From: Streptomyces mangrovi
GTDB taxonomy: Bacteria > Actinomycetota > Actinomycetes > Streptomycetales > Streptomycetaceae
DNA length: 64,000 bases
Reading direction: 5' to 3'
NCBI RefSeq assembly: GCF_900114215.1
Contig: NZ_FOSG01000022.1
Location: 40,619 to 104,618, forward strand
Positions 36,415-45,145 of the stretch are shown here, in pieces. Position numbers and translations under genes: made by a program. Below the pieces are notes generated by a model. That model ran no database searches, had not been told where the DNA came from, and saw only the letters and a program-made list of their open reading frames with translations. The stretch's first letter is position 1. The number at the start of each line of letters is the position of its first letter.

Positions 36415-36493
36415 GGTGAAGCCTACCCCTGTAACTACCGGCTACAGTAACCACAACAACAGACGAGTTAGGGAAGCCAGAGGTCGAGCCGCA

Positions 36494-37390
36494 GTGAACG
36501 AGTTGCCCATCGTGGTCACGTGCACGGACCGGAAGGCCTCACCTCCTCTGGCCGCTCTGCAGGCCCGCAATCTGCCAGCCGCGGACCTGCCCGAAAAGGC
36601 CGCAGAATGGGCACGCCGCCTCCACACCGCCGCCGAGGGGCAGGTGGAATTGGCAGAGCTCTACCAAGGGGACCAGTGGAGGCGCGCGCAAGCCCTGACG
36701 GCCGCCGCAACCCAGGCCGGGTTCGCCCCCCGCCTGTATGTAGCCTCGGCCGGACTGGGCCTGCGATCAGCCTCCAGTCTCGCACCCTCCTACGCGGCCA
36801 CTTTCATGCCCCGACACACAGATTCCGTGGCTTCCTCCATCTCCCAGGCAGCCGACTGGTGGGATCATTTGCAGCGCATGGACGAAAGCCGTAATTTGTC
36901 TAAAATTGCAGCTTCTGCCGGACAAGTTCTTCTAGTGCTGTCCGAGACGTACGCCCAGGCCATGCACCGCGACCTGCTCGCCCTGGCAACCAGCGGAGCA
37001 AGCACCGTGCTCATCGGGGGCGCCTGCGACCTGAACGGGGTACTGCGCATTCCCGCCAACGCCGCCCTGCGCGGCGCCCTGGGCGGCACCCTCACCAGCC
37101 TCAACGCCCGCATGGCGGCCACCTGGCTGCAGCACTGCACACCCGGCCACCTCATCACCCCTGCTGCCAAAGAGCGTTGGGCGACCTGGGCTGGTCAGGC
37201 TGCCCGCCCGGAACGTTACGCCCGTACCCCGATGTCCGACAAGCAAGTGATCGACTTCATCAAAGACATGAAGAGCCGCTATCCAGATTCCTCCCGTACT
37301 CGCCTGCTACGCCTGCTGAGAGACAAGGGAATGGCCTGCGAACAAAAGCGTTTCGCGGGACTGTACTCGTCAACGATTGGCCAGCGATGA
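36494..37390 (+). CDS. dpdC: DpdC-like protein (converts preQ0 in DNA to the amido form)
   Basis: 298 residues from GTG 36494. The N-terminus LPIVVTCTDRKASPPL resembles the cysteine/RK motif of the YaaA/DUF328-like fold to which DpdC belongs; ELYQGDQWRRAQALTAAA and LYVASAGLGLRSASSL follow in the order expected for that fold. In the characterised Dpd system, DpdC turns preQ0 already in DNA into 7-amido-7-deazaguanine. The C-terminal 60 residues are basic and may contact DNA. The stop overlaps the dpdB1 start (ATGA). Identity rests on the fold motifs and on the neighbours; overall similarity to characterised DpdC was not computed. Confidence 0.7.
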   Translation: MNELPIVVTCTDRKASPPLAALQARNLPAADLPEKAAEWARRLHTAAEGQVELAELYQGDQWRRAQALTAAATQAGFAPRLYVASAGLGLRSASSLAPSYAATFMPRHTDSVASSISQAADWWDHLQRMDESRNLSKIAASAGQVLLVLSETYAQAMHRDLLALATSGASTVLIGGACDLNGVLRIPANAALRGALGGTLTSLNARMAATWLQHCTPGHLITPAAKERWATWAGQAARPERYARTPMSDKQVIDFIKDMKSRYPDSSRTRLLRLLRDKGMACEQKRFAGLYSSTIGQR

Positions 37391-38520
37391 CCTCCACTGT
37401 GCTTAAGCGCCGGGCCCTGCGGATCGAGCAGCACCCCACGATCCCGCTGTATGTTTTCACCTTGGCGGCGGAAGAGGTCTACCAGGTCGCCGATGTCGCC
37501 CGGATCTCTCGGGACGAAGCGGGCAAATTGATCGGCTACCAGCGGCCCGAGAAAAAGCAACACGTCAAGCAGATCCTCGAATATCTCGACGGCAAGGAGG
37601 TCCTCTTCCCCAACGGACTAATCCTTGCCCTGCCCTCCACCGTGCGATTCAAGTCCAGCCCCGGCCCCGGCAGCAGCGACGGCCTGTGCACCTCCGGCAC
37701 GCTGGAGATCCCGGTGCCTGATTCCCCCGACGCTCCTCGGCCAGCCTGGATCGTCGACGGCCAGCAGCGCAGTCTCGCCCTGGCTCGCACCCGCAACAAC
37801 CGCCTGGCCGTGACCATCGCCGGCTTCGTCGCCGAAGACCTGGAAACCCAACGTGACCAGTTCTTGCGCGTCAACACCGTCTCCCCCCTGCCGACCAACC
37901 TGGTCACCGAACTCTTGCCCGAAGTCGGCACCGTGCTGCCGACGAAACTGTCCGCCCGCAAACTCCCCTCAGTCCTGGTCGAAGCCCTCAATCAGGACAA
38001 GGACTCCCCATTTCGCGGACTGGTGCGCCGCCCATCCACCACGGCGGACCAGAAAGCGGACGCCGTCGTCACGGACAACAGCCTCACCACGGCGATTCAG
38101 GAATCCCTCAATTCCGCCTCGGGCGTCTTCTTCCCCTATAAGAACCTGTCCAACGGTACGGTCGACACCGCCACCATCCGCCAGATCCTCGTCGTCTACT
38201 GGACTGCCGTGCGCGACACCTTCCCCGACGCATGGGGGTTGCCTGCGACCAGGAGCAGACTGATGCACGGCGTCGGAATCCGCTCCATGGGACGTCTCAT
38301 GGACCGCGTCATGATGGCTATCAACCCCGCCTCACCCCACGCTGGGAAGCTAGCCCGAGCCGAACTCGACTTGATCGCCCCCCACTGCTGCTGGACCCAG
38401 GGGCGCTGGCCCGATCTGAACATCCCCTGGAACGAGCTCCAAAACAACCCACGTCACATCAGTACCTTGTCGAACTACCTCCTTCGTATCTATGTGCAGG
38501 AAAAGGCAAAAGCCGCGTGA
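37387..38520 (+). CDS. dpdB: DpdB-like DGQHR-domain protein, first copy
   Basis: 377 residues from ATG 37387. The DndB/DGQHR motif reads PAWIVDGQQRSLALARTR (about residues 118-135), followed by RDQFLRVNTVSPLPTNL. This matches DndB and DpdB, which pair with the DNA-modifying enzyme; DpdB is needed with DpdA to put preQ0 into DNA. YQRPEKKQHVKQILEYL upstream and SRLMHGVGIRSMGRLMDRVM downstream are shared with the second copy at 39770. It overlaps dpdC and dpdA by 4 bp each. Confidence 0.88.
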   Translation: MTSTVLKRRALRIEQHPTIPLYVFTLAAEEVYQVADVARISRDEAGKLIGYQRPEKKQHVKQILEYLDGKEVLFPNGLILALPSTVRFKSSPGPGSSDGLCTSGTLEIPVPDSPDAPRPAWIVDGQQRSLALARTRNNRLAVTIAGFVAEDLETQRDQFLRVNTVSPLPTNLVTELLPEVGTVLPTKLSARKLPSVLVEALNQDKDSPFRGLVRRPSTTADQKADAVVTDNSLTTAIQESLNSASGVFFPYKNLSNGTVDTATIRQILVVYWTAVRDTFPDAWGLPATRSRLMHGVGIRSMGRLMDRVMMAINPASPHAGKLARAELDLIAPHCCWTQGRWPDLNIPWNELQNNPRHISTLSNYLLRIYVQEKAKAA

Positions 38521-39737
38521 AATTCTATTTCCCTGATAGCCAAGACCTAGTGAGTCCCACATACGACTTCGTCAACGACGAGTACTCGCCCTACCGAGTC
38601 CGCCAGCGCGATGACGTGTACGCCCACCAGGCCGTGACACCGATCCCCTACGACGGGATCCTTGTCAGCAAGGCGGTTGTCGACGGATCTATGAAGGGGG
38701 CAGGGAAATACTCTGCCCCACAGCGCGAGCGCTTCTATCGCCTGGGTGTGAGGAAATTTTTCCGCCTCCCTGACGCATGCTCCACCGTCGGCGACTGCGG
38801 CGCCTTCAACTACATCGACGAAGAATACCCACCATATGAAGTCGACGAAGTCCTCGACTTCTATGGCCGATGCGGATTCGATGCAGGCATCAGCATCGAC
38901 CACATCATCTTCGGCTACATCCCTGAAGAATCCGACCAAGAGCCCGAAGCTGCCTGGGTCAACCGACAGCAGATCTCCCTGGAACTCGCCGAAAACTTCT
39001 TCAACTCCACCAAGAAGACCGGCGCACAGTTCCAGCCGATCGGCGCAGCACAGGGATGGGGCCCTCACAGTTACACACACAGCGTTCAAGAACTACAGAA
39101 AATGGGATACCGGCGGATCGCGCTGGGCGGTATGGTCCCCCTCAAGTCCCACGAAATCCTCGCCTGCCTACGTGCCATCGACAGCGTCCGCAACCCCGAC
39201 ACCGAATTGCACCTGCTCGGCATCAACCGGGTCGAGAGCATGGAACAGTTCGCCCGTCACGGTGTGACCAGCTTCGACAGCACCTCGGCCTTCCGCCAAG
39301 CCTTCATGGACGACCGCAACAACTACCACACCGCCACTGACTCCTACACGGCCATCAGGGTTCCTCAAGTCGACGCCAACCCCGCCCTCAAACGGCTCAT
39401 CCTGTCCGGCAGTATCTCCCAGTCCCAGGCCATCGCGGCCGAACGCGCCTGCCTGCGCACCTTGCGAGAATTCGACCGCGAAGAGACACCCCTTGAGGAG
39501 GTTCTCGGCGCTCTGGAAACCTACGAATCCCTCGTCCTCGGACCGAAAAAGAAAAGCTATCTTGCACTCTACGAGCGCACCCTGAGCGACGCACCCTGGC
39601 GCACCTGCCCCTGCGCCCTGTGTAAAAAGCACGGAATCGAGATCGCAATATTCCGAGGATCGGAACGCAATAAGCGTCGCGGTTTCCACAATCTGACCGT
39701 GCTCGAGGCTAAAATGCGCGCTCTCAGCTTCACGTAA
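38517..39737 (+). CDS. dpdA: DNA-guanine transglycosylase DpdA (TGT-like)
   Basis: 406 residues from GTG 38517 (GTGA overlap with dpdB1). It is a TGT-fold protein: KFYFPDSQDLVSPTYDF at the start is typical of DpdA; GRCGFDAGISIDHIIFGY carries a likely catalytic Asp; QGWGPHSYTHSVQELQKMGY and RIALGGMVPLKSHEI form the barrel; TSFDSTSAFRQAF lies at the active site. A zinc site is suggested by CPCALC and a later His (GFHN). DpdA exchanges guanine in DNA for preQ0. It differs from tRNA TGT enzymes in lacking their tRNA-binding regions. The C-terminus ends shortly after the zinc region. Confidence 0.93.
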   Translation: MKFYFPDSQDLVSPTYDFVNDEYSPYRVRQRDDVYAHQAVTPIPYDGILVSKAVVDGSMKGAGKYSAPQRERFYRLGVRKFFRLPDACSTVGDCGAFNYIDEEYPPYEVDEVLDFYGRCGFDAGISIDHIIFGYIPEESDQEPEAAWVNRQQISLELAENFFNSTKKTGAQFQPIGAAQGWGPHSYTHSVQELQKMGYRRIALGGMVPLKSHEILACLRAIDSVRNPDTELHLLGINRVESMEQFARHGVTSFDSTSAFRQAFMDDRNNYHTATDSYTAIRVPQVDANPALKRLILSGSISQSQAIAAERACLRTLREFDREETPLEEVLGALETYESLVLGPKKKSYLALYERTLSDAPWRTCPCALCKKHGIEIAIFRGSERNKRRGFHNLTVLEAKMRALSFT

Positions 39738-39769
39738 AAACGAAAAATTTCATTTTTTCAGGAGATTAG

Positions 39770-40873
39770 ATGGCTGACCGATATGAACTAAGGCTTCCAG
39801 CGTTGGAAGTACGCCAGGGCAACCGAAAAATCTACTGCTTCGCCGTTGACGGGAAGAAGTTGCACAGCTTCGCAGCCGTCTCCCGCGTACGCCGGGACGA
39901 CAGCAGCACCCTCCAGGGCTACCAGCGGCCCGAGGTCCTCAGTCACATCCGCGGAATCCGCCGCTACCTCGAGTCCGACAATGCCATGCTCCCCAACGCC
40001 CTGGTGCTGGCCCTCGATGACACGGTTCGCTTCGAGACTACAGCGCGCCGCAGTAAGGGCGTCTACTACTCCGTCCCCGGCGAGTTGGTCATCCCTGTCG
40101 ATGAGTCTCTCCCCGACGAGGACAAGGCAGCCCTTATCGTGGACGGCCAGCAGCGCAGCGCTGCCATCCGCGACGCCGACTTGGCCGAGTTCCCCGTCGC
40201 CGCAGTCGGCTTCATCGCCGATACCCAAGAAGACCAGCGCTCCCAGTTCATCCTGGTCAACAACACCAAGCCACTGCCCAAGGGGCTCATCCACGAACTG
40301 CTGCCCGAAACTAGCGGACATCTGCCCCCCTCCTACGCCCGTAAACGACTCCCCGCCCACCTGATGACCCGGCTGAACACCGACGGCAAGGGCCCCTTCT
40401 ACGGCCGCGTGGCCAGTCCCACCTCACCCGACGGCAACATCAAGGACACCAGCCTGCTGCGCATGCTGGAGCACAGCCTCTTCGAAGGCTCCCTCTACCA
40501 ATACCGTAACCCCGAAGACGGCTCCGGCGATGTCGAACGCATGCTGGAGCACCTGCGCAATTTTTGGACCATCGTCCAGCAGACTTTCAGCGACGCCTGG
40601 AAACTCCCGCCCCGCCAGTCCCGCCTCACCCACGGCGTCGGTATCCAGGCCATGGGCTTCGTCATGGATGCCCTTACCGATGGCATGGCAGCCGAAGACG
40701 TCGACTGCGACCGGGTCCGAGCAGCAATCCTTAGCTTGATGCCGGTGACCGCCTGGACGTCCGGGATGTGGCGCTTCGGCGACGGTGAGCAGCGCCGCTG
40801 GAACGGGCTGCAAAACACCCCCAACGACGTCCGTCTGCTCACCGACCTGTTGGTCCGCGCCGTACGGGACTGA
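39770..40873 (+). CDS. dpdB: DpdB-like DGQHR-domain protein, second copy
   Basis: 367 residues from ATG 39770 with AGGAGA upstream. Same layout as the copy at 37387: YQRPEVLSHIRGIRRYLES, ALIVDGQQRSAAIRDADL (the DGQHR motif), RSQFILVNNTKPLPKGL and SRLTHGVGIQAMGFVMDALT. The two copies are clearly paralogous but well diverged. A short AT-rich gap (39738-39769) separates it from dpdA, so it may have its own ribosome loading or weak promoter. A hairpin terminator follows at 40885. Whether both copies are needed, or form a mixed complex, cannot be told. Confidence 0.88.
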   Translation: MADRYELRLPALEVRQGNRKIYCFAVDGKKLHSFAAVSRVRRDDSSTLQGYQRPEVLSHIRGIRRYLESDNAMLPNALVLALDDTVRFETTARRSKGVYYSVPGELVIPVDESLPDEDKAALIVDGQQRSAAIRDADLAEFPVAAVGFIADTQEDQRSQFILVNNTKPLPKGLIHELLPETSGHLPPSYARKRLPAHLMTRLNTDGKGPFYGRVASPTSPDGNIKDTSLLRMLEHSLFEGSLYQYRNPEDGSGDVERMLEHLRNFWTIVQQTFSDAWKLPPRQSRLTHGVGIQAMGFVMDALTDGMAAEDVDCDRVRAAILSLMPVTAWTSGMWRFGDGEQRRWNGLQNTPNDVRLLTDLLVRAVRD

Positions 40874-40884
40874 CGGCCAGCCGC

Positions 40885-40914
40885 GTTCACCGTGCCCTTT
40901 AGGGTGCGGTGAAC
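40885..40914 (+). terminator. Terminator after the second dpdB
   Basis: GTTCACCG (40885-40892) pairs with CGGTGAAC (40907-40914), with an inner CCC/GGG pair; 12 bp after the stop. Confidence 0.75.
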
Positions 40915-40985
40915 TGGCCAGCGCCTGCCAGCCCTCGACAGCGGCGAGTTACTGAGGTTGAACTCGTGATGTCGTAGGGATTCAT

Positions 40986-41190
40986 CCGGGTCTGATGGTC
41001 AGGCCAGTCTCGGCCAGGCAGCCGTCGATGAGGTCGCTGCGGTACTGGATATGTGGCGCAGTCCCCGCCGGATGCGCCGGACGAGGTGCTCGGGGGTGGC
41101 GAAGGCGGTGTTGGACAACCAGCCGCACCGCAGCAGGGACCAGATCCCTTCGACCGGGTTGAGGTCGGGCGTGTAGGGCGGCAGGTAAGT
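40986..41190 (-). pseudogene. IS630 transposase, C-terminal fragment
   Basis: The minus strand encodes TYLPPYTPDLNPVEGIWSLL, containing the catalytic Glu of the DDE set, then RRGLRHI. A two-base insertion in the CACATATCCAG stretch near 41050 shifts the remainder (expected QYRSDLIDGCLAETGLTI). Confidence 0.85.
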
Positions 41191-41229
41191 TGAGCTGCCC
41201 CGAGTTTCGTAGAGTCCGGTGATCTTGTT

Positions 41230-42114
41230 TCAGACGGACTGCGGGGTGGCTTGCTGTTGTCGCCACCAGTCGCGTTCGTACTCGGCGGGCGGTACGTAGT
41301 CGAGGGCGGAGTGGAGCCGTTCCTCGTTGCACCAGGTGACCCACTGGAAGATCGCCCGCTCGACCTGGTCGACGTCCCGCCACGGTCCTTGCATCTCGAT
41401 CAGCTCGGCCTTGAAGGTGCCATTCAGCGCCTCGGCCATCGCGTTGTCATACGAGTCCGCGACCGAGCCGACGGACGCGGCGGCCCCGATCTCGGCGAGC
41501 CGGTCGGTGTAGCGAATTGACACATATTGCGACCCGCGGTCGCTGTGATGGATCAGCCCGGAGTCCTTCTTGATCCGGCGTCTCCACAGCGCCGTCTCCA
41601 GTGCTTCCAGCGGAAGTTCGGTCCGCATGTGGTTCGCGACCTGCCATCCGACGATCGTCCGGGAGAAGACGTCCAGGACGAACGCCACGTACACCCAGCC
41701 TGACCAGGTGCGGACATAGGTCATGTCGGCCACCCAGAGCTGATCGGGCCGGCTCGCGGTGAAGTCACGGTCGACCAGGTCCGGCGGCCTGGGGGCTGAC
41801 GGCTCCGGCACGGTGGTGCGGCGCCGCCGGCCGCGGATGACGCCTTCGAGGCCCAGCTCGGCCATCAGCCGCTCGACGGTGCAGCGGGCCACGTGGACGC
41901 CCTTGCGCCGCAGTGCGCGGGTGATCCGGCGGACGCCATAGGTGCCGCCGGAGTCGGCATGGACCTGTTCGATCAGCGGCATGAGCTGCTCGTCACGCAG
42001 CCGGCGGGCCGACTTCGGCCGCTTCTTGCGCGCGTAGTACGCCGACTCGGACAGCCCCAGCACCCGGCAGGCGAACCCGACCCCGAGGCCCTTGTCCCTG
42101 AGGTGATCGATCAC
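41230..42114 (-). CDS. IS3-family transposase OrfB (DDE integrase)
   Basis: 294 residues from GTG 42114, which overlaps the orfA stop. The integrase core is intact: YGVRRITRALRRKGVHVARC in the HTH_21 region, LWVADMTYVRTWSGWVYVAF (first Asp), IHHSDRGSQYVSIRYTDRL (second Asp), SYDNAMAEALNGTFKAELIE (catalytic Glu). A T6 run at about 42150 lies where IS3 elements make the OrfAB fusion by -1 slippage; the frame is open upstream to 42375. Confidence 0.92.
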   Translation of the reverse strand: MIDHLRDKGLGVGFACRVLGLSESAYYARKKRPKSARRLRDEQLMPLIEQVHADSGGTYGVRRITRALRRKGVHVARCTVERLMAELGLEGVIRGRRRRTTVPEPSAPRPPDLVDRDFTASRPDQLWVADMTYVRTWSGWVYVAFVLDVFSRTIVGWQVANHMRTELPLEALETALWRRRIKKDSGLIHHSDRGSQYVSIRYTDRLAEIGAAASVGSVADSYDNAMAEALNGTFKAELIEMQGPWRDVDQVERAIFQWVTWCNEERLHSALDYVPPAEYERDWWRQQQATPQSV

Positions 42115-42409
42115 CTGATCGGCCTCGTCCGGGGACGGTCGAGTTCCGCCGCAAAAAACGCGCTCGCGGCCTTCAGGATCTCGTTCGCCCGCCTCAACTC
42201 CGCGATCTCCCGACGGAGTCGCCTCAGCTCTTCCCGCTCGGCGGTGGTCAGCCGGTCGTCGCGTTCGCCGGTGTCCGCCTCCGCTTGACGGACCCAGCCA
42301 CGCAGGGCCTCCTTGTGGATGCCCAGGTCCTTCGCGGACGGCCGGTCGTGCGGACCTCACGGACGGCCCGCTCACGGAGCTCGTCCGGGTACTTACGTGG
42401 TGCTGGCAC
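42111..42409 (-). pseudogene. IS3-family OrfA, frameshifted
   Basis: GTG 42409 starts MPAPRKYPDELRERAVREVR followed by TTGRP. The reading frame must then shift to continue AKDLGIHKEALRGWVRQAEA, the HTH end, and the LRRANEILKAASAFF helix. The segment normally between these parts is shortened, so OrfA is probably inactive. Confidence 0.8.
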
Positions 42410-42489
42410 TGCTCGTGTTTCTCCTTCGGGCCAGGATCATAAGCCTGGCTTCAGGGACTCCACGAAACCGGGGTCAGCTCAGTCGCAGG

Positions 42490-42817
42490 CCGATCACCGT
42501 TTTCACACGGTTCAGGGTCCAGCGCTGGTCCTCCCAGCCGTGCGCGGCCGGCCCCTTGGCCAGCTCTTTCTCCAGAATGGCGAACTGCTCCTCGCTCAGC
42601 CGCGCAGCGACGCCGGGCCCTGCGAGCGCAGTGCTCGCGGACCGTTCTCGGCCCAGGTCCGGCGCCAGCGCTGCACCGACCGCACGCTGACCCGCAGCTC
42701 ACGGGCGATCACCGCGCTCGTCCCACCCCGGGCGAATCGCTCGGCCGCCTGGAGTCGTAACCCCTCGCGGAACCGCTGCCGTTCGGCGGTCAGGCCGCCG
42801 CCTTGTGGATACCGCAT
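42490..42817 (-). pseudogene. IS630 transposase, N-terminal fragment
   Basis: ATG 42817 encodes MRYPQGGGLTAERQRFREGL and the HTH AVIARELRVSVRSVQRWRRT. A single-base deletion relative to the copy at 63456 (after QGPASL) breaks the frame; the following sequence, in the shifted frame, still matches the other copy up to the IS3 junction. Confidence 0.85.
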
Positions 42818-42883
42818 CCCACCGGCATACCGCGGGGGTCAAGGACCATCAGCCCTTACGACACCACAAGTTCAACCTCAGTA

Positions 42884-43146
42884 GGTGAAGCGATGCTGCA
42901 ACGCATCCACGACCACGGGGTGTCGAGGCCAAAAACAAACGTCACTCGCTTGCGCCGAGGCTCTACAGAACACCCCCATACGATTTGTGCCTGCTGACAC
43001 AAATCGCATAATCTGCGGATGGCCAGTACATCGGGCTCCCGACTCATCAGTTCACCGAGGGTATTTTTCAAGTCTACACCCGAGACCTTATCGATTTCGT
43101 CGTGTGGAAATCTCCTGCTGCCGGGTCGCCAAGTCGTACAAAGCAT
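42884..43146 (-). pseudogene. Possible remnant ORF next to the IS630 end
   Basis: An open frame on the minus strand, partly overlapping the dpdD end, encodes DEIDKVSGVDLKNTLGELMS, then VLAIRRLCDLCQQAQIVWGC, and runs up to the IS630 end at 42883. Its codons have little third-position G/C, unlike chance frames of this genome. It could be a further dpd-operon gene cut by the insertion, or simply open sequence. No start with a ribosome site is clear and no family is recognised. Confidence 0.3.
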
Positions 43147-45145
43147 TGATGGCTGCGTGAGCTACAGATGCCGAACCTGCACCCCGGGGATACACGACTT
43201 CTTTGGCGTACCGTCCAATACAGTTGGTCGCCGCGTGTGCGGCGCACTGCGTGATCATCACACTGAAGTCTGAGTTGCGCGCTGCGTCTTTCAGATGCCG
43301 AGACGCGACCTTCTCTGCCGAGATCACCACCTTAACCCGGGGGAAACGTTGGATAATTCGCTCCTGGACGCGCTGAAGTACACCTTCGTCCAAGCCGTAA
43401 ATGAGGATCTGCGCCGCTCCTACAATGGGCTTATTCTCGGCGCTTTCCGATGAGACTCGCTCTGGCCATTCCAGTCTCAGACCAAGCTCATCACTGAGGG
43501 AGTGGGCCGTGGAGAGGTATGCCTCATCGAGGCGCCGTGCATGGACACGGAGGGGGGCCAGCAGCAGCTGGGCGGTCTGAATACGGGCCTTGGGTGCCGG
43601 TGAAGCAAAGTTCGCCAGTCGGTCGACAAAGTCGAGGGCTTGTCCGGCGGTCTCTGGTGCCACCCACTGGTCGAATCCGATGCTCATTTGCTCCAGGAAT
43701 TCGGTGTACTCCTGAGCGTTCGGAGCGGTACGGAGAAACAGTTCCAAAAGGAGGTCCAGGACAGCAAGGTTCGCAGGGTCGCAGCGCTGGTTCACGATGC
43801 TTCGCATGACCGTGGTCAGCGTCTGCGGGTAGAAGACCTCTACACGGGCGAGTTCCTGCAGAAACGGCCCGAGCGCGTACTGCCACACGGCTTCGTACTC
43901 GGGGTCGGTGAGGTCAGCGAAGACGCCTGCCATTTCTGCGTCCGACACTGCCTCCACCTGGATCGGGATGTCGCTTCGACGGACATCCATTCTGCGACAA
44001 AGCTCGAAGGCAGTCTTGTCGCCCTGGGCGACAGCTTTGACTATTTCTGCCCATGTGTTGAGCGGCGCCTTGCCCGGCGTCTCTTCGGGCTCGGGCTCCG
44101 TTGTGGCTACCGGCTCGATCTCAGCCGGCTCCGCTGTCACGGTGTCCGCATGCACCGACTGGCGGCGATACGAGGCCAGCGCCTCAGGGACGGTGTCTCC
44201 GCGGCCCTCGGCATCGAGCAGTGCGATGCTGCGGGAGAGTTCCGCCCTATCACCTCGTCCGTGCATGCCGACGAGCATCACCGTGATGGCCTGCTCGCTG
44301 AGGGTCAGCAGGTTTCCGTCTGTCAGCAACGAGAATTGGCTATCGGGCGCCTTCAGCGCATCTACGGCGCGAGCCAGGTCTCCTTCAGCAAGCGCGGGTT
44401 CGATGTACGCCGTGAAGAGAGCCGACAGCACCATATCCTTCACCGGAACCGGCGGGTCCTGAAGCAGCACTTCTCGTAGCCCGCGCAGTGCCAGGATCTC
44501 GTTCGCCTTTCCCTGCGCGGCCAGGAGCCTGATCTCCAGGTGTTTGACGTTGGCCGGCGAGAGGCCGCCCTGGTGGTCGATCTGCTGAAGAAGAGCCTGG
44601 GCAGTCTGTGGTGCACCGCTGAGGAGGGCTGCCTCGAAATCCGCCAGAAGACGCCCCAAGGGCTTGGGCGCGGACCAGGACCGCACGGGGGCCCGCTCCA
44701 CCACTTCCACCATGCGTTCCAGCGCAGTCCTCAGGCCCCTCCTCTCGTCTGTGTCGGTGGTCGCCTGGATGACGAAGGTGCTCCCTGCCCCGTAGCGCTT
44801 AAGGATCGCAGCCTCATGCGGCTTGTCGAGCGCGGCAGGCACGTCGTAGCCGTACTTCGCAAAGGAGGGGCCGACAAACGCCACCAGGAGGTCTCGAACA
44901 GCAGTGATTTCCTCGCGCTGGCGAGGAATCACGTAGTAGGCCATGCGCTGCGTTTTCTCGTTCAGCCATGGCAGCACCATCGGTGACTTGTGGTACTTGA
45001 CGGCCGCATCCCGAAGCAGCGTGATGCCGCTCGGGTATTTACCAGCATCGTTGCGGTCCCGATGAAGGAAGTGGTCCACGAACTGCTGTGTACTGGCCGC
45101 CTGTCTTGCTGCTTCTTCCTCAGACGCCACGTGCCATCCATTCAT
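43088..45145 (-). CDS. dpdD: DpdD-like protein
   Basis: 685 residues from ATG 45145 (GTG 45130 is an alternative; both overlap dpdK). No catalytic motif is recognised. Residues about 160-330 form helical repeats (LLADFEAALLSGAPQTAQAL, VDALKAPDSQFSLLTDGNLL). A Glu/Pro-rich linker near 340-360 separates the halves. The C-terminal part has a Rossmann-like alternation: VGAAQILIYGLDEGVLQRVQ, KVVISAEKVASRHLKDAARN, FSVMITQCAAHAATNCIGRY, which resembles small sensory or DUF2325-type domains. The name follows its place as the last gene of the dpdE-K-D order and its size. It belongs to the presumed restriction arm. Confidence 0.6.
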   Translation of the reverse strand: MNGWHVASEEEAARQAASTQQFVDHFLHRDRNDAGKYPSGITLLRDAAVKYHKSPMVLPWLNEKTQRMAYYVIPRQREEITAVRDLLVAFVGPSFAKYGYDVPAALDKPHEAAILKRYGAGSTFVIQATTDTDERRGLRTALERMVEVVERAPVRSWSAPKPLGRLLADFEAALLSGAPQTAQALLQQIDHQGGLSPANVKHLEIRLLAAQGKANEILALRGLREVLLQDPPVPVKDMVLSALFTAYIEPALAEGDLARAVDALKAPDSQFSLLTDGNLLTLSEQAITVMLVGMHGRGDRAELSRSIALLDAEGRGDTVPEALASYRRQSVHADTVTAEPAEIEPVATTEPEPEETPGKAPLNTWAEIVKAVAQGDKTAFELCRRMDVRRSDIPIQVEAVSDAEMAGVFADLTDPEYEAVWQYALGPFLQELARVEVFYPQTLTTVMRSIVNQRCDPANLAVLDLLLELFLRTAPNAQEYTEFLEQMSIGFDQWVAPETAGQALDFVDRLANFASPAPKARIQTAQLLLAPLRVHARRLDEAYLSTAHSLSDELGLRLEWPERVSSESAENKPIVGAAQILIYGLDEGVLQRVQERIIQRFPRVKVVISAEKVASRHLKDAARNSDFSVMITQCAAHAATNCIGRYAKEVVYPRGAGSASVAHAAINALYDLATRQQEISTRRNR

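Larger units (their letters stand above)
41191..42481 (-). mobile_element. IS3-family element
   Basis: 1291 bp. Its ends are imperfect inverted repeats, TGAGCTGCCCCGAGTTTCGT at 41191 and, at the right end (complement of 42481 inward), TGAGCTGACCCCGGTTTCGT. It carries orfA and orfB on the minus strand. The bases flanking it do not form a matching duplication, and part of the surrounding IS630 transposase is lost, so a deletion accompanied or followed the insertion. Confidence 0.9.
40952..42881 (-). mobile_element. IS630-family element, broken by an IS3-family element
   Basis: The ends are CTGAGGTTGAACTCGTGATG... (from 40952) and its near-perfect complement ...ACCACAAGTTCAACCTCAG (to 42881), with a TA at each outer side (40950-40951, 42882-42883), the TA duplication expected of IS630. 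The same end occurs at 63392. The transposase reads on the minus strand: N-terminal part 42490-42817, C-terminal part 40986-41190. The middle, roughly 150 codons with the DDE core, is missing, replaced by the IS3 element at 41191-42481. The copy is dead. Confidence 0.88.

Noticed and set aside
36371..36493. PreQ1 riboswitch ahead of the preQ0 operon
   Set aside because: No pseudoknot-forming preQ1-I or -II layout could be seen in the short leader of queC.
37387..40873. Dnd phosphorothioation system because of the DndB-like proteins
   Set aside because: No DndA/C/D/E (cysteine desulfurase, PAPS reductase-like, ATPase) genes are present, and the neighbour is a TGT-fold enzyme.
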